Source: Bacteroidota bacterium
Lineage (GTDB): Bacteria > Bacteroidota > Bacteroidia > Cytophagales > Cyclobacteriaceae
Direction: 5' to 3'
Assembly: GCA_027593175.1 (NCBI GenBank)
Contig: JAQCJI010000009.1
Location: 1-54,419 of the forward strand
DNA length: 54,419 nucleotides
In this document: in pieces, positions 7,322 through 17,285 of the stretch
Layout of the letters: every line of letters starts with the position of its first letter
Numbering within the stretch: the stretch's first letter is position 1
The notes under the pieces: model-generated
The model's database searches: none
Seen by the model: the letters and a program-made list of their open reading frames with translations, nothing else
What the model was told of the DNA's origin: nothing
Made by a program: the position numbers and the translations under genes

Positions 7322-10300
7322 ATGAAGGAAAATAAAAAAATCTACTGGAAAGGGCTCGAGCAACTTAGCAACGATCCAGAGTTTGTAAAAAATACTGATA
7401 GAGAGTTTGCTGAACTACCAAGTTCCCTAAACGAAGATGGTAGCGCTTCTCGAAGAGATTTCCTCAAGTTGATGGGCTTTAGTGTGGCCGCCGCCTCTTT
7501 GGCAGCTTGCGAGACGCCGATTCGAAAGGCTATCCCTTATGTAAATAAGCCTATTGATATCAATCCTTCTATACCCAACTATTATGCATCTTCCTACTCC
7601 ACTGGAGGAGATTATGCATCGATCGTTGTAAAAACTAGAGAAGGTCGACCAATTAAAATTGATGGAAACGAGCTATCTCCAATTACTAAAGGAAAAGTAA
7701 ATGCCATTGTAGAAGCTTCTGTGCTTTCGCTTTACGATAAGCAGCGTGTGGCAGGTCCAATGCTTGCCGGTGCGGCATCGGATTGGGCTAAAGTAGATGC
7801 ACATGTGAAATCAAAACTGGCTGCAGCCGGAACAGTAAAGATTGTATCCAACACCATCCTTTCGCCTTCTACTGAAAAAGCTCTTCAAGAATTTAGTGCT
7901 GCTTTTGGGGGTGCTGAAGTTGTGGTCTATGACCCAATTTCAAACTATGGTATTAGCAAAGCATCTGAAGTTTTTTATGGTCAGGCAATCATCCCTTCCT
8001 ACCACTTCGATAAGGCAAAAACCATCGTTTCATTTGGAGCAGATTTCCTAGGCACTTGGATTTCTCCAATTGAATTTGCTGGTTCTTATGCTAAAACAAG
8101 AAAAATCAGCAAGGATAAGGCAGAAATGTCTCGTCACTTTCAGTTTGAGTCCAACCTTTCGTTGACAGGTGCCAACGCAGACTACCGTTCTCCTATCAAA
8201 GCCTCTCAATCGGGGCTTGCAGTATTGGCCTTGTACAATGCTATCGCTGCTAAAGCAGGTGTAGCTCCTGTAGCTGGAGCTAAAGTGGAAGTAGCACATT
8301 TGGACAAGGCTGCAAACGAACTTTGGGTAACTAAGGGAGCTTCTCTAGTGGTATCTGGTTCCAACGATCCAAACGTACAGGTTGTGATTCACGCGATCAA
8401 TGAGTTGTTAGGAAATAACGGGGCTACTGTTGATTTTTCAACCCCAGTTTACTACAGAAAAGGAAATGATGCACGCATGAGCCAATTTATCACCGAATTG
8501 AAAGGGGGTAGTGTTGGAGCTGTGATTTTCTACAACTGTAATCCAGTTTATGACCATCCTAGAGGAGCCGATCTTGCTGCTGGCATTGCTAAAGCAAAAT
8601 TGAGTATTGCCACCAACGGGACCTTGGATGAAACCGCCTCTTTGGTACAGGTAATTGCTCCTGATCATCATTTCTTAGAGTCTTGGAACGATTTCCTACC
8701 AAAGAAAGGTCAGTATTCTTTGGCTCAGCCAACCATTTCTCCGCTATTCAAAACACGCCAAGCACAAGATTCATTCTTGACTTGGGCGGGATCCACGGTA
8801 GCCTATTACGATTACATTCAAGCAAATTGGACAAGCAGCCTTTATGCTACTTTAGGCGCAGGCGCTACTTTCCAAGAGTTCTGGGATAGATCACTTTTCA
8901 ATGGAGTAGTAAGCGAAGCTAGCGTTCCCTCTAATCTTGCTCCTGTTGGGCAAGTGGATGCTGCTGCTGCAGAAGTTGCAAAATCGTACTCTGCTTCCAG
9001 TGCAGGGGCTGAATTGGTGGTTTATTCCAAAATAGGTATTGGATCTGGTACCTATGCCAACAACCCTTGGCTTCAGGAAATGGCTGATCCTATCACGAAA
9101 GCTACCTGGGACAATTACCTTACTGTATCCCAGAAGTGGGCAACAGAAAATGGAGTTTCCATGGTGGAAGAGAATACCAAGAAGGCAAAGCTTACCGTAA
9201 ATGGCAAGTCTATTCTGGTTCCAATTTTGGTACAGCCAGGTCAAGCGAATGGTACTTTCGGACTAGCCCTAGGCTATGGACGTACCAAAGCTGGTCGCGT
9301 TGCGGATGGAGTAGGGGTAAATGCCTACGACCTTCTGGACACGAGCAAGGGCTTTGTCAATTTCGACTTGACTACTAAGGTTGAGGTGGTTGCCACCGAA
9401 GAGACCTACAAAATTGCAAGAACGCAAACACATCAGACTTTCATGGGACGTGAAAACGTAATCCAGGAAGCCACACTTGCTGAATACAAAAAAGATGCTT
9501 CCGCTGGAAGATACAAGCCTGAAATCTACAAAGACGGTGAGTTTATAAAGCCATCCAAAATATCACTTTGGAGTGGGCACAAGTACAGCCAACACCACTG
9601 GGGTCTTGCCATTGACATGAACTCTTGTATTGGTTGCGGTGCTTGTACCATTGCTTGCCAAGTAGAAAACAACGTTGCTGTAGTTGGAAAGCAAGAAGTA
9701 CTCAATCGGAGAGAGATGGCTTGGATCAGAATTGACCGCTACTACTCTTCCGATGCTCCAGCTGATGATTTGAGTGGATTGGAAATTGCCGCAGAAAACC
9801 CTGAGGTGACCTTCCAGCCGATGATGTGTCAGCAGTGTAACAATGCTCCATGTGAGACCGTATGTCCAGTAGCTGCGACTACGCACTCCTCTGAAGGTCT
9901 CAATCAAATGACCTACAACAGATGTATTGGTACGAGATATTGTGCCAACAACTGTCCGTATAAGGTTCGTCGATTCAACTGGTTTAAATACCACGATAAT
10001 AAGGATTTTGCAGGTGTAAACATTGCGCAAAATGACGACCTAGGAAAAATGGTATTGAATCCAGACGTTACCGTGCGTGTACGTGGGGTAATGGAAAAAT
10101 GCTCTATGTGTGTGCAACGCATTCAGGCTGGTAAACTTACCGCCAAGCGTGAGAAGCGTACTGTGGTAGATGGAGAGATCAATGTAGCCTGTGCAGTGGC
10201 CTGTCCTACAGATGCACTTTTATTTGGTGACATGAATGATCCTTCTAGCAAGGTTTCCAAGCTTTTGAAGATTGAGGAATCAGATGCCGCAAGCAAGGTA

Positions 10301-10402
10301 GTGGGTGAAGAGCGAGCCTACCACGTATTGGAGGAGATCAATGTAAGTCCTAATGTTTGGTACTTCACGAAGATCAGAAACAAAGAGAAAAGCGAAGCGT
10401 AA
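7322..10402 (+). CDS. actB: Alternative complex III subunit ActB: molybdopterin-type/iron-sulfur fusion
   Basis: The 1026-aa ActB combines a domain related to molybdopterin oxidoreductases with a C-terminal ferredoxin-like subunit. A Tat-type motif SRRDFLK lies at residues ~43-49, followed by a hydrophobic stretch ending AAC63, so the protein is expected at the periplasmic side. The C-terminal part holds the cluster cysteines: CIGCGACTIAC from C769, CQQCNNAPCETVC from C836, then CIGTRYCANNCP and CSMC. Family knowledge says the catalytic-like domain does not bind molybdenum and serves structure and electron transfer. It sits 37 bp after actA and 18 bp before actC. Confidence 0.93.
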   Translation: MKENKKIYWKGLEQLSNDPEFVKNTDREFAELPSSLNEDGSASRRDFLKLMGFSVAAASLAACETPIRKAIPYVNKPIDINPSIPNYYASSYSTGGDYASIVVKTREGRPIKIDGNELSPITKGKVNAIVEASVLSLYDKQRVAGPMLAGAASDWAKVDAHVKSKLAAAGTVKIVSNTILSPSTEKALQEFSAAFGGAEVVVYDPISNYGISKASEVFYGQAIIPSYHFDKAKTIVSFGADFLGTWISPIEFAGSYAKTRKISKDKAEMSRHFQFESNLSLTGANADYRSPIKASQSGLAVLALYNAIAAKAGVAPVAGAKVEVAHLDKAANELWVTKGASLVVSGSNDPNVQVVIHAINELLGNNGATVDFSTPVYYRKGNDARMSQFITELKGGSVGAVIFYNCNPVYDHPRGADLAAGIAKAKLSIATNGTLDETASLVQVIAPDHHFLESWNDFLPKKGQYSLAQPTISPLFKTRQAQDSFLTWAGSTVAYYDYIQANWTSSLYATLGAGATFQEFWDRSLFNGVVSEASVPSNLAPVGQVDAAAAEVAKSYSASSAGAELVVYSKIGIGSGTYANNPWLQEMADPITKATWDNYLTVSQKWATENGVSMVEENTKKAKLTVNGKSILVPILVQPGQANGTFGLALGYGRTKAGRVADGVGVNAYDLLDTSKGFVNFDLTTKVEVVATEETYKIARTQTHQTFMGRENVIQEATLAEYKKDASAGRYKPEIYKDGEFIKPSKISLWSGHKYSQHHWGLAIDMNSCIGCGACTIACQVENNVAVVGKQEVLNRREMAWIRIDRYYSSDAPADDLSGLEIAAENPEVTFQPMMCQQCNNAPCETVCPVAATTHSSEGLNQMTYNRCIGTRYCANNCPYKVRRFNWFKYHDNKDFAGVNIAQNDDLGKMVLNPDVTVRVRGVMEKCSMCVQRIQAGKLTAKREKRTVVDGEINVACAVACPTDALLFGDMNDPSSKVSKLLKIEESDAASKVVGEERAYHVLEEINVSPNVWYFTKIRNKEKSEA

Positions 10403-10420
10403 TTATAATAACAAGAAACT

Positions 10421-11785
10421 ATGCAGGTTACTTCATCCGTACGCCAGCCCTTAGTTACCGGAGGTAAAACCTACCACGATGTGACACACGATGTATGCCG
10501 TCAGGTGGAAGGTAAGCCATCCAAATTGTGGTTTTTGGCATTCCTTACTGCCTTCGGAGTATTGGCTATAGGATCAACAGCTCTATTGGCAACTCTCTGG
10601 GAAGGGATAGGCATGTGGGGCCTTAATAAGACTGTAGGTTGGGCTTGGGACATCACCAACTTCGTATGGTGGGTTGGTATTGGTCACGCAGGAACGCTTA
10701 TTTCTGCCGTATTGCTTCTATTCAGACAGAAGTGGAGAACATCCATCAACCGTGCTGCTGAGGCGATGACCATCTTCGCTGTAATCTGCGCTGCGATGTT
10801 CCCTGTGATTCACATGGGAAGACCTTGGGTGGGAGCCTACTGGGCACTTCCCCTTCCAAATACCTATGGTTCTTTATGGGTGAATTTTAACTCCCCATTG
10901 TTGTGGGACGTATTTGCAATTTCTACCTATTTCTCAGTATCCTTAGTGTTCTGGTATATCGGTTTGATTCCTGATTTTGCTACCATTCGTGATCGTGCTA
11001 CAGGATTGCGGAAAATAATTTACGGAGCATTGTCTCTTGGATGGGATGGCGCTGCCAAAACATGGATGCGTTACGAGTCAGTATCGTTGATCTTGGCAGG
11101 TCTTGCTACCCCACTCGTACTTTCAGTACACACAATCGTATCTTTTGACTTTGCTACCTCGGTTATTCCAGGTTGGCATACCACGATTTTCCCTCCATAC
11201 TTCGTTGCGGGGGCGATTTTCTCTGGTTTCGCCATGGTATTGACCTTGATGATCGTTACTAGAAAGGTGTACAAGCTCGAAGATTACATCACTATTGGCC
11301 ACATTGAGTTGATGAATATTGTGATCATCATCACGGGTTCAATTGTAGGTATTGCTTACATCACTGAATTTTTCATGGCTTGGTATTCTGGGGTAGAGGC
11401 GGAGCAGTATGCTTTTATCAATAGAGCTACTGGACCTTACTGGTGGGCGTACTGGTCTATGATGACCTGTAATGTGATTTCACCTCAACTCTTTTGGATC
11501 AAAAAAATCAGAACCTCTATTGTAGCAACTTTTGCCTTGTCAATTGTAGTGAATATCGGGATGTGGTTTGAGCGATTTGTAATTATCGTGACCTCCTTGC
11601 ACCGAGATTACCTTCCTTCCTCTTGGGCGATGTTTTATCCAACCTTGGTGGATGTAGGGGTTTACCTATTCACTTTTGGTTTTTTCTTCACGGCATTCTT
11701 CTTGTTCGCTAAGTTCTTCCCTGTGATCAACATGGCGGAGGTAAAGTCTGTATTGAAGTCATCCTCTGAAAAAGCACACAAATAA
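10421..11785 (+). CDS. actC: Alternative complex III subunit ActC (NrfD-like quinol-binding membrane subunit)
   Basis: A 454-aa integral membrane protein of the NrfD/PsrC family with about ten hydrophobic helices. Recognisable blocks are [33 protein letters not shown] and [18 protein letters not shown]. In alternative complex III this subunit pairs with ActF and contributes a quinol-oxidising site and possible proton path. The stop is 2 bp before the actD start, so translation is probably coupled. Confidence 0.92.
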   Translation: MQVTSSVRQPLVTGGKTYHDVTHDVCRQVEGKPSKLWFLAFLTAFGVLAIGSTALLATLWEGIGMWGLNKTVGWAWDITNFVWWVGIGHAGTLISAVLLLFRQKWRTSINRAAEAMTIFAVICAAMFPVIHMGRPWVGAYWALPLPNTYGSLWVNFNSPLLWDVFAISTYFSVSLVFWYIGLIPDFATIRDRATGLRKIIYGALSLGWDGAAKTWMRYESVSLILAGLATPLVLSVHTIVSFDFATSVIPGWHTTIFPPYFVAGAIFSGFAMVLTLMIVTRKVYKLEDYITIGHIELMNIVIIITGSIVGIAYITEFFMAWYSGVEAEQYAFINRATGPYWWAYWSMMTCNVISPQLFWIKKIRTSIVATFALSIVVNIGMWFERFVIIVTSLHRDYLPSSWAMFYPTLVDVGVYLFTFGFFFTAFFLFAKFFPVINMAEVKSVLKSSSEKAHK

Positions 11786-11787
11786 TC

Positions 11788-12318
11788 ATGGAAAGAGATA
11801 CTCATTTTATTTTAGGAGTCTACGACGATGAGGACGTATTGCTCCATGCAGTTGAAAAGGTTAGAGGCAGCGGCGTTAAGATTCACGAGGTATATTCTCC
11901 TTATCCAGTTCACGGATTAGAGCATGTACTCGGTTACAAGCGAAGTAAACTACCGATTGCAGCATTTCTTTTCGGTATGTTAGGGATTAGCTTGGCTTTG
12001 ACCATGCAGTATTACATGATGGAATTTGATTGGCCCATGATTATTGGAGGTAAAGATTATGGTGCTTTCCCTGATTTTGTGCCAGTTTCATTTGAAATGA
12101 CTGTGTTACTAGCGGCTTTTGGGATGGTTGGTGTGTTTTTGATTACTTCAAATTTGAAGCCTTGGGCCCAACCTCGAATTTTTGATTTGAGAAGTACGGA
12201 CGACAAGCACGTTATGGCCATTGACTTGGCAACTAATAGCAGTTTAGATTTGGGCAAAATCAAAGAAATATTGACTGAATCTGGTGCTACTGAAGTGAAT
12301 AATAAAAGTTTTGAATAG
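11788..12318 (+). CDS. actD: Alternative complex III subunit ActD (DUF3341)
   Basis: A 176-aa protein with a soluble N-terminal alpha/beta region starting FILGVYDDEDVLLHAV and the family-typical block VYSPYPVHGLEHVLGYKRSKLP. Two membrane helices follow (about IAAFLFGMLGISLALTMQYY and MTVLLAAFGMVGVFLIT), then a cytosolic tail. This is the DUF3341 architecture found between actC and actE in alternative complex III operons, where it anchors to the membrane subunits. No cofactor motif is present, as expected. Confidence 0.9.
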   Translation: MERDTHFILGVYDDEDVLLHAVEKVRGSGVKIHEVYSPYPVHGLEHVLGYKRSKLPIAAFLFGMLGISLALTMQYYMMEFDWPMIIGGKDYGAFPDFVPVSFEMTVLLAAFGMVGVFLITSNLKPWAQPRIFDLRSTDDKHVMAIDLATNSSLDLGKIKEILTESGATEVNNKSFE

Positions 12319-12331
12319 AATAACCGTAGCT

Positions 12332-13024
12332 ATGAAAATTACGAACGCATCACTATTCGCAGGTTCTGTACTGGTCCTCTTCATGTTGGCTGGATGCAAA
12401 GCTGGAGGTGAGAATCCGGGGCTAGAATATGCACCTCAGATGTACCACGCTGTTGGTTACGAACCTTTGTCTCAAATTAAAGATGAAGCACAGGGTTCTT
12501 GGCTTTCCACTCGAGAAGATGGAAAAGGCGAGTATTTCAATTCCAATGTGAACAATCCTCATGGCATGAACATGAGAGAGCCTGTTGCAAATACGGTTCC
12601 TAGAAATAAGCAAGGATACCTTCCTCATCGTTTGCAACAATTTGAACTCGAAAAGGCTGCGCTAATACCTAATCCTATTATTGCATCTGAGGAGGTGCTT
12701 AAGGATGGGGAGAAGCTCTATCTTCAGTATTGCAATGCTTGTCATGGCAAAGGTGGTGAAGGAGATGGTAAATCTGGCCTGGTAATTGGAGGTGTTGCCA
12801 ACCTAAAAGGGGGCGCCTATGTCAATCTTCCTGAGGGTCATATTTTCCACGTCATTACCAAAGGCAAAGGAAGAATGGGAGCACATGGTTCTCAAATCCC
12901 TGCTGAAAGTAGATGGAAAATTGTTCACTATGTTAAACAAGTTATCCAACGTCAGGCTTTAGCTTCTGAGGCAGCTCTTGCAGCAGATTCAACCGCGGTA
13001 GCAACAGTAAATCCAGCGAAGTAA
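12332..13024 (+). CDS. actE: Alternative complex III subunit ActE: monoheme cytochrome c lipoprotein
   Basis: A monoheme cytochrome c with C134NACH138 in a KLYLQYCNACHGKGGEGDG context and a later KGKGRMGAH segment offering a Met ligand. The ATG at 12332 is preferred over the upstream TTG at 12311: it starts an SPII signal (MKITNASLFAG...MLAGC) with C22 as the lipidated residue, and it does not overlap actD. The lipid anchor places it at the periplasmic face of the complex. An Ala-rich tail follows the heme domain. The stop is 2 bp before actF. Confidence 0.92.
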   Translation: MKITNASLFAGSVLVLFMLAGCKAGGENPGLEYAPQMYHAVGYEPLSQIKDEAQGSWLSTREDGKGEYFNSNVNNPHGMNMREPVANTVPRNKQGYLPHRLQQFELEKAALIPNPIIASEEVLKDGEKLYLQYCNACHGKGGEGDGKSGLVIGGVANLKGGAYVNLPEGHIFHVITKGKGRMGAHGSQIPAESRWKIVHYVKQVIQRQALASEAALAADSTAVATVNPAK

Positions 13025-13026
13025 TC

Positions 13027-14322
13027 ATGGCTCATCACGGCGAACATCACTATAATTTGGATCAGCGATTTGATTTCACTGCTTCCATCAAAAAATCAAT
13101 CTTGACCGTATTGGTCTTAGGTACAATTTTATTAGGAATTGGGGTGATTTTGGCCATATCTAGTGGCCATAATGAAGAAGGTGCTGAGGCTGGAGTCCAT
13201 GTCTTCCACTGGTACGAACGATTGTATGCAAGTCTGTGGGTAAATAATGTATTCTTTACGGGTATAGCCATTATTGGAGTTTTCTTTTTTGCTATACAGT
13301 TTGCAGCGCAAGCTGGATGGTCTGCACCTATTTTACGAGTAATGCTTTCTCTAGGCAGCTGGCTTCCAATCGCAGGGATTTTGATGCTTTCCACCTTTTT
13401 TGTTGCAAATCACGATTTATTTCACTGGACGCATTCGTACCTATTTGATACAACTGATCCTCAATACGATAAAATCATTGACGGTAAAGGAGCATTTTTC
13501 TACTGGCCTATGGAGAAGGGTACTTTTCCAGTGTTCTATATTGCCAGAATGGTGATCTTCTTTGGTTTCTGGGTATTTTTCTTTAACAAGTTTAAACAGA
13601 TTTCTGAACAAGAAGATCAGTTAGGTGGTTCAACACACTGGTATAAGATGAGAAGCTGGTCTGCCTTCTTCCTCGTCTTTTTTGCAATTTCTTCTTCCAT
13701 CTCCGCATGGGACTGGGTGATGTCAATTGACACACACTGGTTCTCTACCTTATTTGGTTGGTATGTTTTTGCTTCTTGGTTTGTATCTGGTCTTTCTGCG
13801 ATAACGTTGATTGTACTTTTCTTAAAAGGCAAGGGTTATCTCGAGATGGTCAATGAAAACCATGTTCATGACTTAGGTAAGTTTGTCTTTGGATTCTCTA
13901 TTTTCTGGACTTACCTCTGGTTTTCCCAGTTCTTGTTGATCTATTATGCAAACATTCCTGAGGAGACTGTTTATTTTGTAGAGCGTTTGTCCAGTGAGGT
14001 GTACGGACCTTTTGTTTTTGTGAATTTAGGTTTGAACTTCTTCCTTCCATTTCTAGTTTTAATGACTAGGGATTCAAAGAGGCATGGTGTTTTCCTTAAA
14101 TTGGTTTGTACTATTCTTTTGGTAGGTCATTGGATTGATTTCACCTTGATGGTTCAGCCAGGTATTTTAGGGCATAATGGTGGGGTAGGTTTGATGGAGT
14201 TAGGGATGTTCTTAGTGTATGGTTCTGCGGCCACTTTTACAGTGCTGGGAGCCTTGTCGAAGAAAAATCTAATAGCAAAGAATCACCCATTGCTAGAAGA
14301 GAGTTACAATCATCACATTTAA
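13027..14322 (+). CDS. actF: Alternative complex III subunit ActF (NrfD-like membrane subunit)
   Basis: A 431-aa integral membrane protein, paralogous in fold to ActC, with about ten helices. A His-rich start (MAHHGEHHYN), the block HDLFHWTHSYLFD and WDWVMSIDTHWFSTLFGWYVFAS are typical for this subunit. It closes the act gene set. The cox genes start 24 bp later on the same strand with no terminator, so both enzymes are likely made from one transcript and may form a supercomplex. Confidence 0.92.
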   Translation: MAHHGEHHYNLDQRFDFTASIKKSILTVLVLGTILLGIGVILAISSGHNEEGAEAGVHVFHWYERLYASLWVNNVFFTGIAIIGVFFFAIQFAAQAGWSAPILRVMLSLGSWLPIAGILMLSTFFVANHDLFHWTHSYLFDTTDPQYDKIIDGKGAFFYWPMEKGTFPVFYIARMVIFFGFWVFFFNKFKQISEQEDQLGGSTHWYKMRSWSAFFLVFFAISSSISAWDWVMSIDTHWFSTLFGWYVFASWFVSGLSAITLIVLFLKGKGYLEMVNENHVHDLGKFVFGFSIFWTYLWFSQFLLIYYANIPEETVYFVERLSSEVYGPFVFVNLGLNFFLPFLVLMTRDSKRHGVFLKLVCTILLVGHWIDFTLMVQPGILGHNGGVGLMELGMFLVYGSAATFTVLGALSKKNLIAKNHPLLEESYNHHI

Positions 14323-14346
14323 TTATTTATTCGAAAAAATTAAGTT

Positions 14347-15384
14347 ATGGATGGGTTTATTATAGGAGTAGGGGTTCTTTTGTTACTATCTCTCGTTTGG
14401 ATGGTGTTTCGTATACAGACCTTGGTGTCTGTGGTAAAAGGATCGGATAGAAAAATTGCTTCCACAAGTAATAAAGTAAATGCCTTTTTGTTTTTGGTGT
14501 TCTTGGTTGGCACAGGCATTTTGATGTTCTGGTATTCCATCAAAGAATTTGATAATTACACGATGCCTGTAGCTTCTAAACATGGAGTCATTACGGACAA
14601 GTTGTTTTGGATTACGATGGCAGTAACAGGTGTTGTTTTCTTGATCACACACGTTTTACTTTTCATCTTTCCTTACAAGTATCAATACAAAGAGGGTAGA
14701 AAAGCTACATTTTATCCAGACAATCACAAACTGGAAATCATTTGGACAGTAGTACCCGGTGTGGTTTTGGCAGGTCTGGTGATTTCTGGTTGGATGGCAT
14801 GGTCTGATATCACCGCACCAGCCCCTGAAAAAGCACATGTTATAGAGGTTATGGGTTATCAGTTTGCTTGGGAGATCCGTTACCCTGGTAAGGATAATGT
14901 CCTAGGCGATTACGATTATCGTTTGATCAATGCTTCCAACGTTCATGGAATTGATTTTACAGATAAGAATTCAATGGATGATTTTCCTTCTCCAAAGGTA
15001 GTTATTCCAAAGGGTGAGCCTATTCTATTCAAGATAAGAGCGCGTGACGTATTACACTCTGTATTTGCTCCGCATATGCGTTTAAAAATGGATGCAGTGC
15101 CAGGAATGCCTACTCGTTTTTGGTTTATTCCTACCAAGACGACTGCAGAGATGAGAGCAGAATTGAAAGACCCTGAATTCCAATATGAAATCGCTTGTAC
15201 AGAACTTTGTGGGCGTGGACACTTTTCGATGCGGAAACTGATTGAGGTGGTAGAACCCGCCGAATACCAAAAGTGGTTGGCAGAGCAAAAGACTTTTATT
15301 CAACAAAATCCTGCTATAGCGGAGGGTCAAAAGGTTGAATCAAAGGAACTTGCAGGTATTGAAACAAGCGTTAGTAATAAATAA
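14347..15384 (+). CDS. coxB: Cytochrome c oxidase subunit II
   Basis: Subunit II of a heme-copper oxidase, carrying the binuclear CuA centre that accepts electrons. The CuA ligands are all present: H237 in VLHSVFAPHMRLKMD and C284-x-E286-x-C288-x3-H292-x2-M295. Four hydrophobic segments precede the cupredoxin domain (about residues 3-22, 45-63, 87-108 and 130-150), two more than the classical hairpin. There is no CxxCH after the CuA domain, so this is not a caa3-type fusion. A heme from ActA, ActE or a separate cytochrome must be the donor. Confidence 0.95.
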   Translation: MDGFIIGVGVLLLLSLVWMVFRIQTLVSVVKGSDRKIASTSNKVNAFLFLVFLVGTGILMFWYSIKEFDNYTMPVASKHGVITDKLFWITMAVTGVVFLITHVLLFIFPYKYQYKEGRKATFYPDNHKLEIIWTVVPGVVLAGLVISGWMAWSDITAPAPEKAHVIEVMGYQFAWEIRYPGKDNVLGDYDYRLINASNVHGIDFTDKNSMDDFPSPKVVIPKGEPILFKIRARDVLHSVFAPHMRLKMDAVPGMPTRFWFIPTKTTAEMRAELKDPEFQYEIACTELCGRGHFSMRKLIEVVEPAEYQKWLAEQKTFIQQNPAIAEGQKVESKELAGIETSVSNK

Positions 15385-15395
15385 AAAATAAAGTT

Positions 15396-17285
15396 ATGAC
15401 TACAGCAACAGTTGCACAGCAGGATACCGCAGTTCATGAGCATCACGACGAACATGAGCATCATGATAATTTTATAACTAAATACATTTTCACAACCGAT
15501 CACAAAATGATCGCGAAGCAATTCTTGATTACAGGAATTTTCTGGGCGATTATTGGTGGATTTCTTTCTACCCTGTTCAGGTTGCAGTTGGGATTCCCTG
15601 ACATGAATTTGGAGTTCCTTCGCCCACTATTGGGAGGTTGGATTGATGAAACTGGGAAGCTTGATCCTACCTTCTACTTAGCTTTGGTAACCATGCACGG
15701 CACGATCATGGTTTTCTTTGTATTGACAGCAGGGTTGAGTGGTACTTTCTCCAACTTCCTTATTCCGCTTCAGATTGGTGCGCGTGACATGGCCTCTGGT
15801 TTTATGAACTTGCTTTCCTATTGGTTCTTCTTTTTGTCTGGGGTGATTATGTTTACCTCCCTTTTCTTGAAGACTGGTCCTGCTGGGGGTGGCTGGGTAG
15901 TGTATCCTCCCTTGTCTGCTTTGGAGCAAGCCATTCCAGGATCTGGAATGGGGATGACTTTGTGGTTGATATCTATGACTCTTTTTATTGCATCTTCCTT
16001 GTTAGGGGGGATTAATTACGTTACTACTGTAATCAACCTCCGTACCAAAGGCATGTCATTCTCGAGACTTCCTTTAACGATTTGGGCTTTCTTTTTGACG
16101 GCAGTAATTGGGATTCTATCCTTCCCTGTATTATTTGCTGCAGCCTTATTGCTCGTTTTTGATCGAAGCTTTGGTACCTCCTTCTACCTTTCTGACATCT
16201 ATGTAGCTGGAGAGGCTCTTCCTAATACAGGAGGTAGCCCAGTTCTTTACCAACACTTATTTTGGTTTTTAGGACACCCAGAAGTGTATATCGTGTTATT
16301 ACCTGCTTTAGGGATAACCTCTGAGGTGATTGCCACCAACTCTCGCAAGCCGATTTTTGGATACAAGGCCATGGTAATTTCTTTGTTGGGCATTACAGTG
16401 CTCTCCTTTATCGTATGGGCACACCACATGTTCGTATCTGGGATGAATCCATTCTTAGGATCTATCTTCATGTTTTTGACTTTGATCATTGCAGTACCAT
16501 CTGCGGTGAAGGTATTCAACTACCTGACTACGCTTTGGAGAGGTAATTTGATTTTCACTCCAGCGATGCTGTTCTCTATCGGTTTGGTATCTTTCTTTAT
16601 TTCTGGTGGATTAACCGGTATTTTCCTAGGTAATTCTGCCATTGATATTCAATTGCATGACACCTATTTTGTTGTAGCTCACTTCCACCTGGTCATGGGA
16701 TCAGCTTCGTTCTTCGGTTTGATGGCGGGTGTTTACCATTGGTTCCCAAAAATGTTTGGTCGAATGATGGACGCCAAGTTGGGCTATATCCACTTCTGGT
16801 TGACCTTTGTGGGTGTGTACATGGTATTCTTCCCAATGCACTACATTGGTATGGCTGGTTTCCCAAGACGTTACTACTCTTGGACTAATTTTGAATTCAC
16901 CAACATGTATACCGATTTGAACATGTTTATATCAGTGGCAGCAATCATCACGTTTACTGCTCAAGCGATTTTCTTGTTCAACTTTTTCTATAGCATGTAC
17001 AGAGGCAGAAAGGCTACGCTCAATCCATGGAATTCAACAACATTGGAGTGGACAACGCCTTTGCATCCTGGACATGGCAATTGGCCTGGTGAAATTCCAA
17101 CCGTATACCGTTGGTCATATGATTACTCTAAGCCTGGTGCGGCAGAAGATTTTATTCCTCAAACCGTACCGTTATCTCAAACGCCTGAATCCAATCTTCC
17201 TCATGAACAAGAGCTAGTGAAATTGGAGTTGGAAATCATGAAAGATGAGGCAGATTTTTTGGAGGCGAATGAATCCAAGCACTAA
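15396..17285 (+). CDS. coxA: Cytochrome c oxidase subunit I
   Basis: The catalytic subunit of an aa3-type oxidase, reducing O2 to water and pumping protons. All metal ligands are visible: heme a ligands H101 (MHGTIMVF) and H431, the CuB ligands H294, H343 and H344, the cross-linked Tyr in GHPEVY (Y298), and the heme a3 ligand H429 in DTYFVVAHFHLVMG. E296 in HPEVY marks an A-type D-channel glutamate. The 629-aa chain has a His/Asp/Glu-rich N-terminal tail (HEHHDEHEHHD) that could bind metal. The gene overlaps the start of ctaA. Confidence 0.96.
   Translation: MTTATVAQQDTAVHEHHDEHEHHDNFITKYIFTTDHKMIAKQFLITGIFWAIIGGFLSTLFRLQLGFPDMNLEFLRPLLGGWIDETGKLDPTFYLALVTMHGTIMVFFVLTAGLSGTFSNFLIPLQIGARDMASGFMNLLSYWFFFLSGVIMFTSLFLKTGPAGGGWVVYPPLSALEQAIPGSGMGMTLWLISMTLFIASSLLGGINYVTTVINLRTKGMSFSRLPLTIWAFFLTAVIGILSFPVLFAAALLLVFDRSFGTSFYLSDIYVAGEALPNTGGSPVLYQHLFWFLGHPEVYIVLLPALGITSEVIATNSRKPIFGYKAMVISLLGITVLSFIVWAHHMFVSGMNPFLGSIFMFLTLIIAVPSAVKVFNYLTTLWRGNLIFTPAMLFSIGLVSFFISGGLTGIFLGNSAIDIQLHDTYFVVAHFHLVMGSASFFGLMAGVYHWFPKMFGRMMDAKLGYIHFWLTFVGVYMVFFPMHYIGMAGFPRRYYSWTNFEFTNMYTDLNMFISVAAIITFTAQAIFLFNFFYSMYRGRKATLNPWNSTTLEWTTPLHPGHGNWPGEIPTVYRWSYDYSKPGAAEDFIPQTVPLSQTPESNLPHEQELVKLELEIMKDEADFLEANESKH

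Noticed and set aside
9563-10030. 155-codon minus-strand frame inside actB
   Set aside because: Antisense to the conserved iron-sulfur cysteine region of ActB.
15396-15480. His-rich N-terminus of CoxA considered as a separate metal-binding peptide
   Set aside because: It is continuous with CoxA in frame and such acidic/His tails are common; no separate start is supported.
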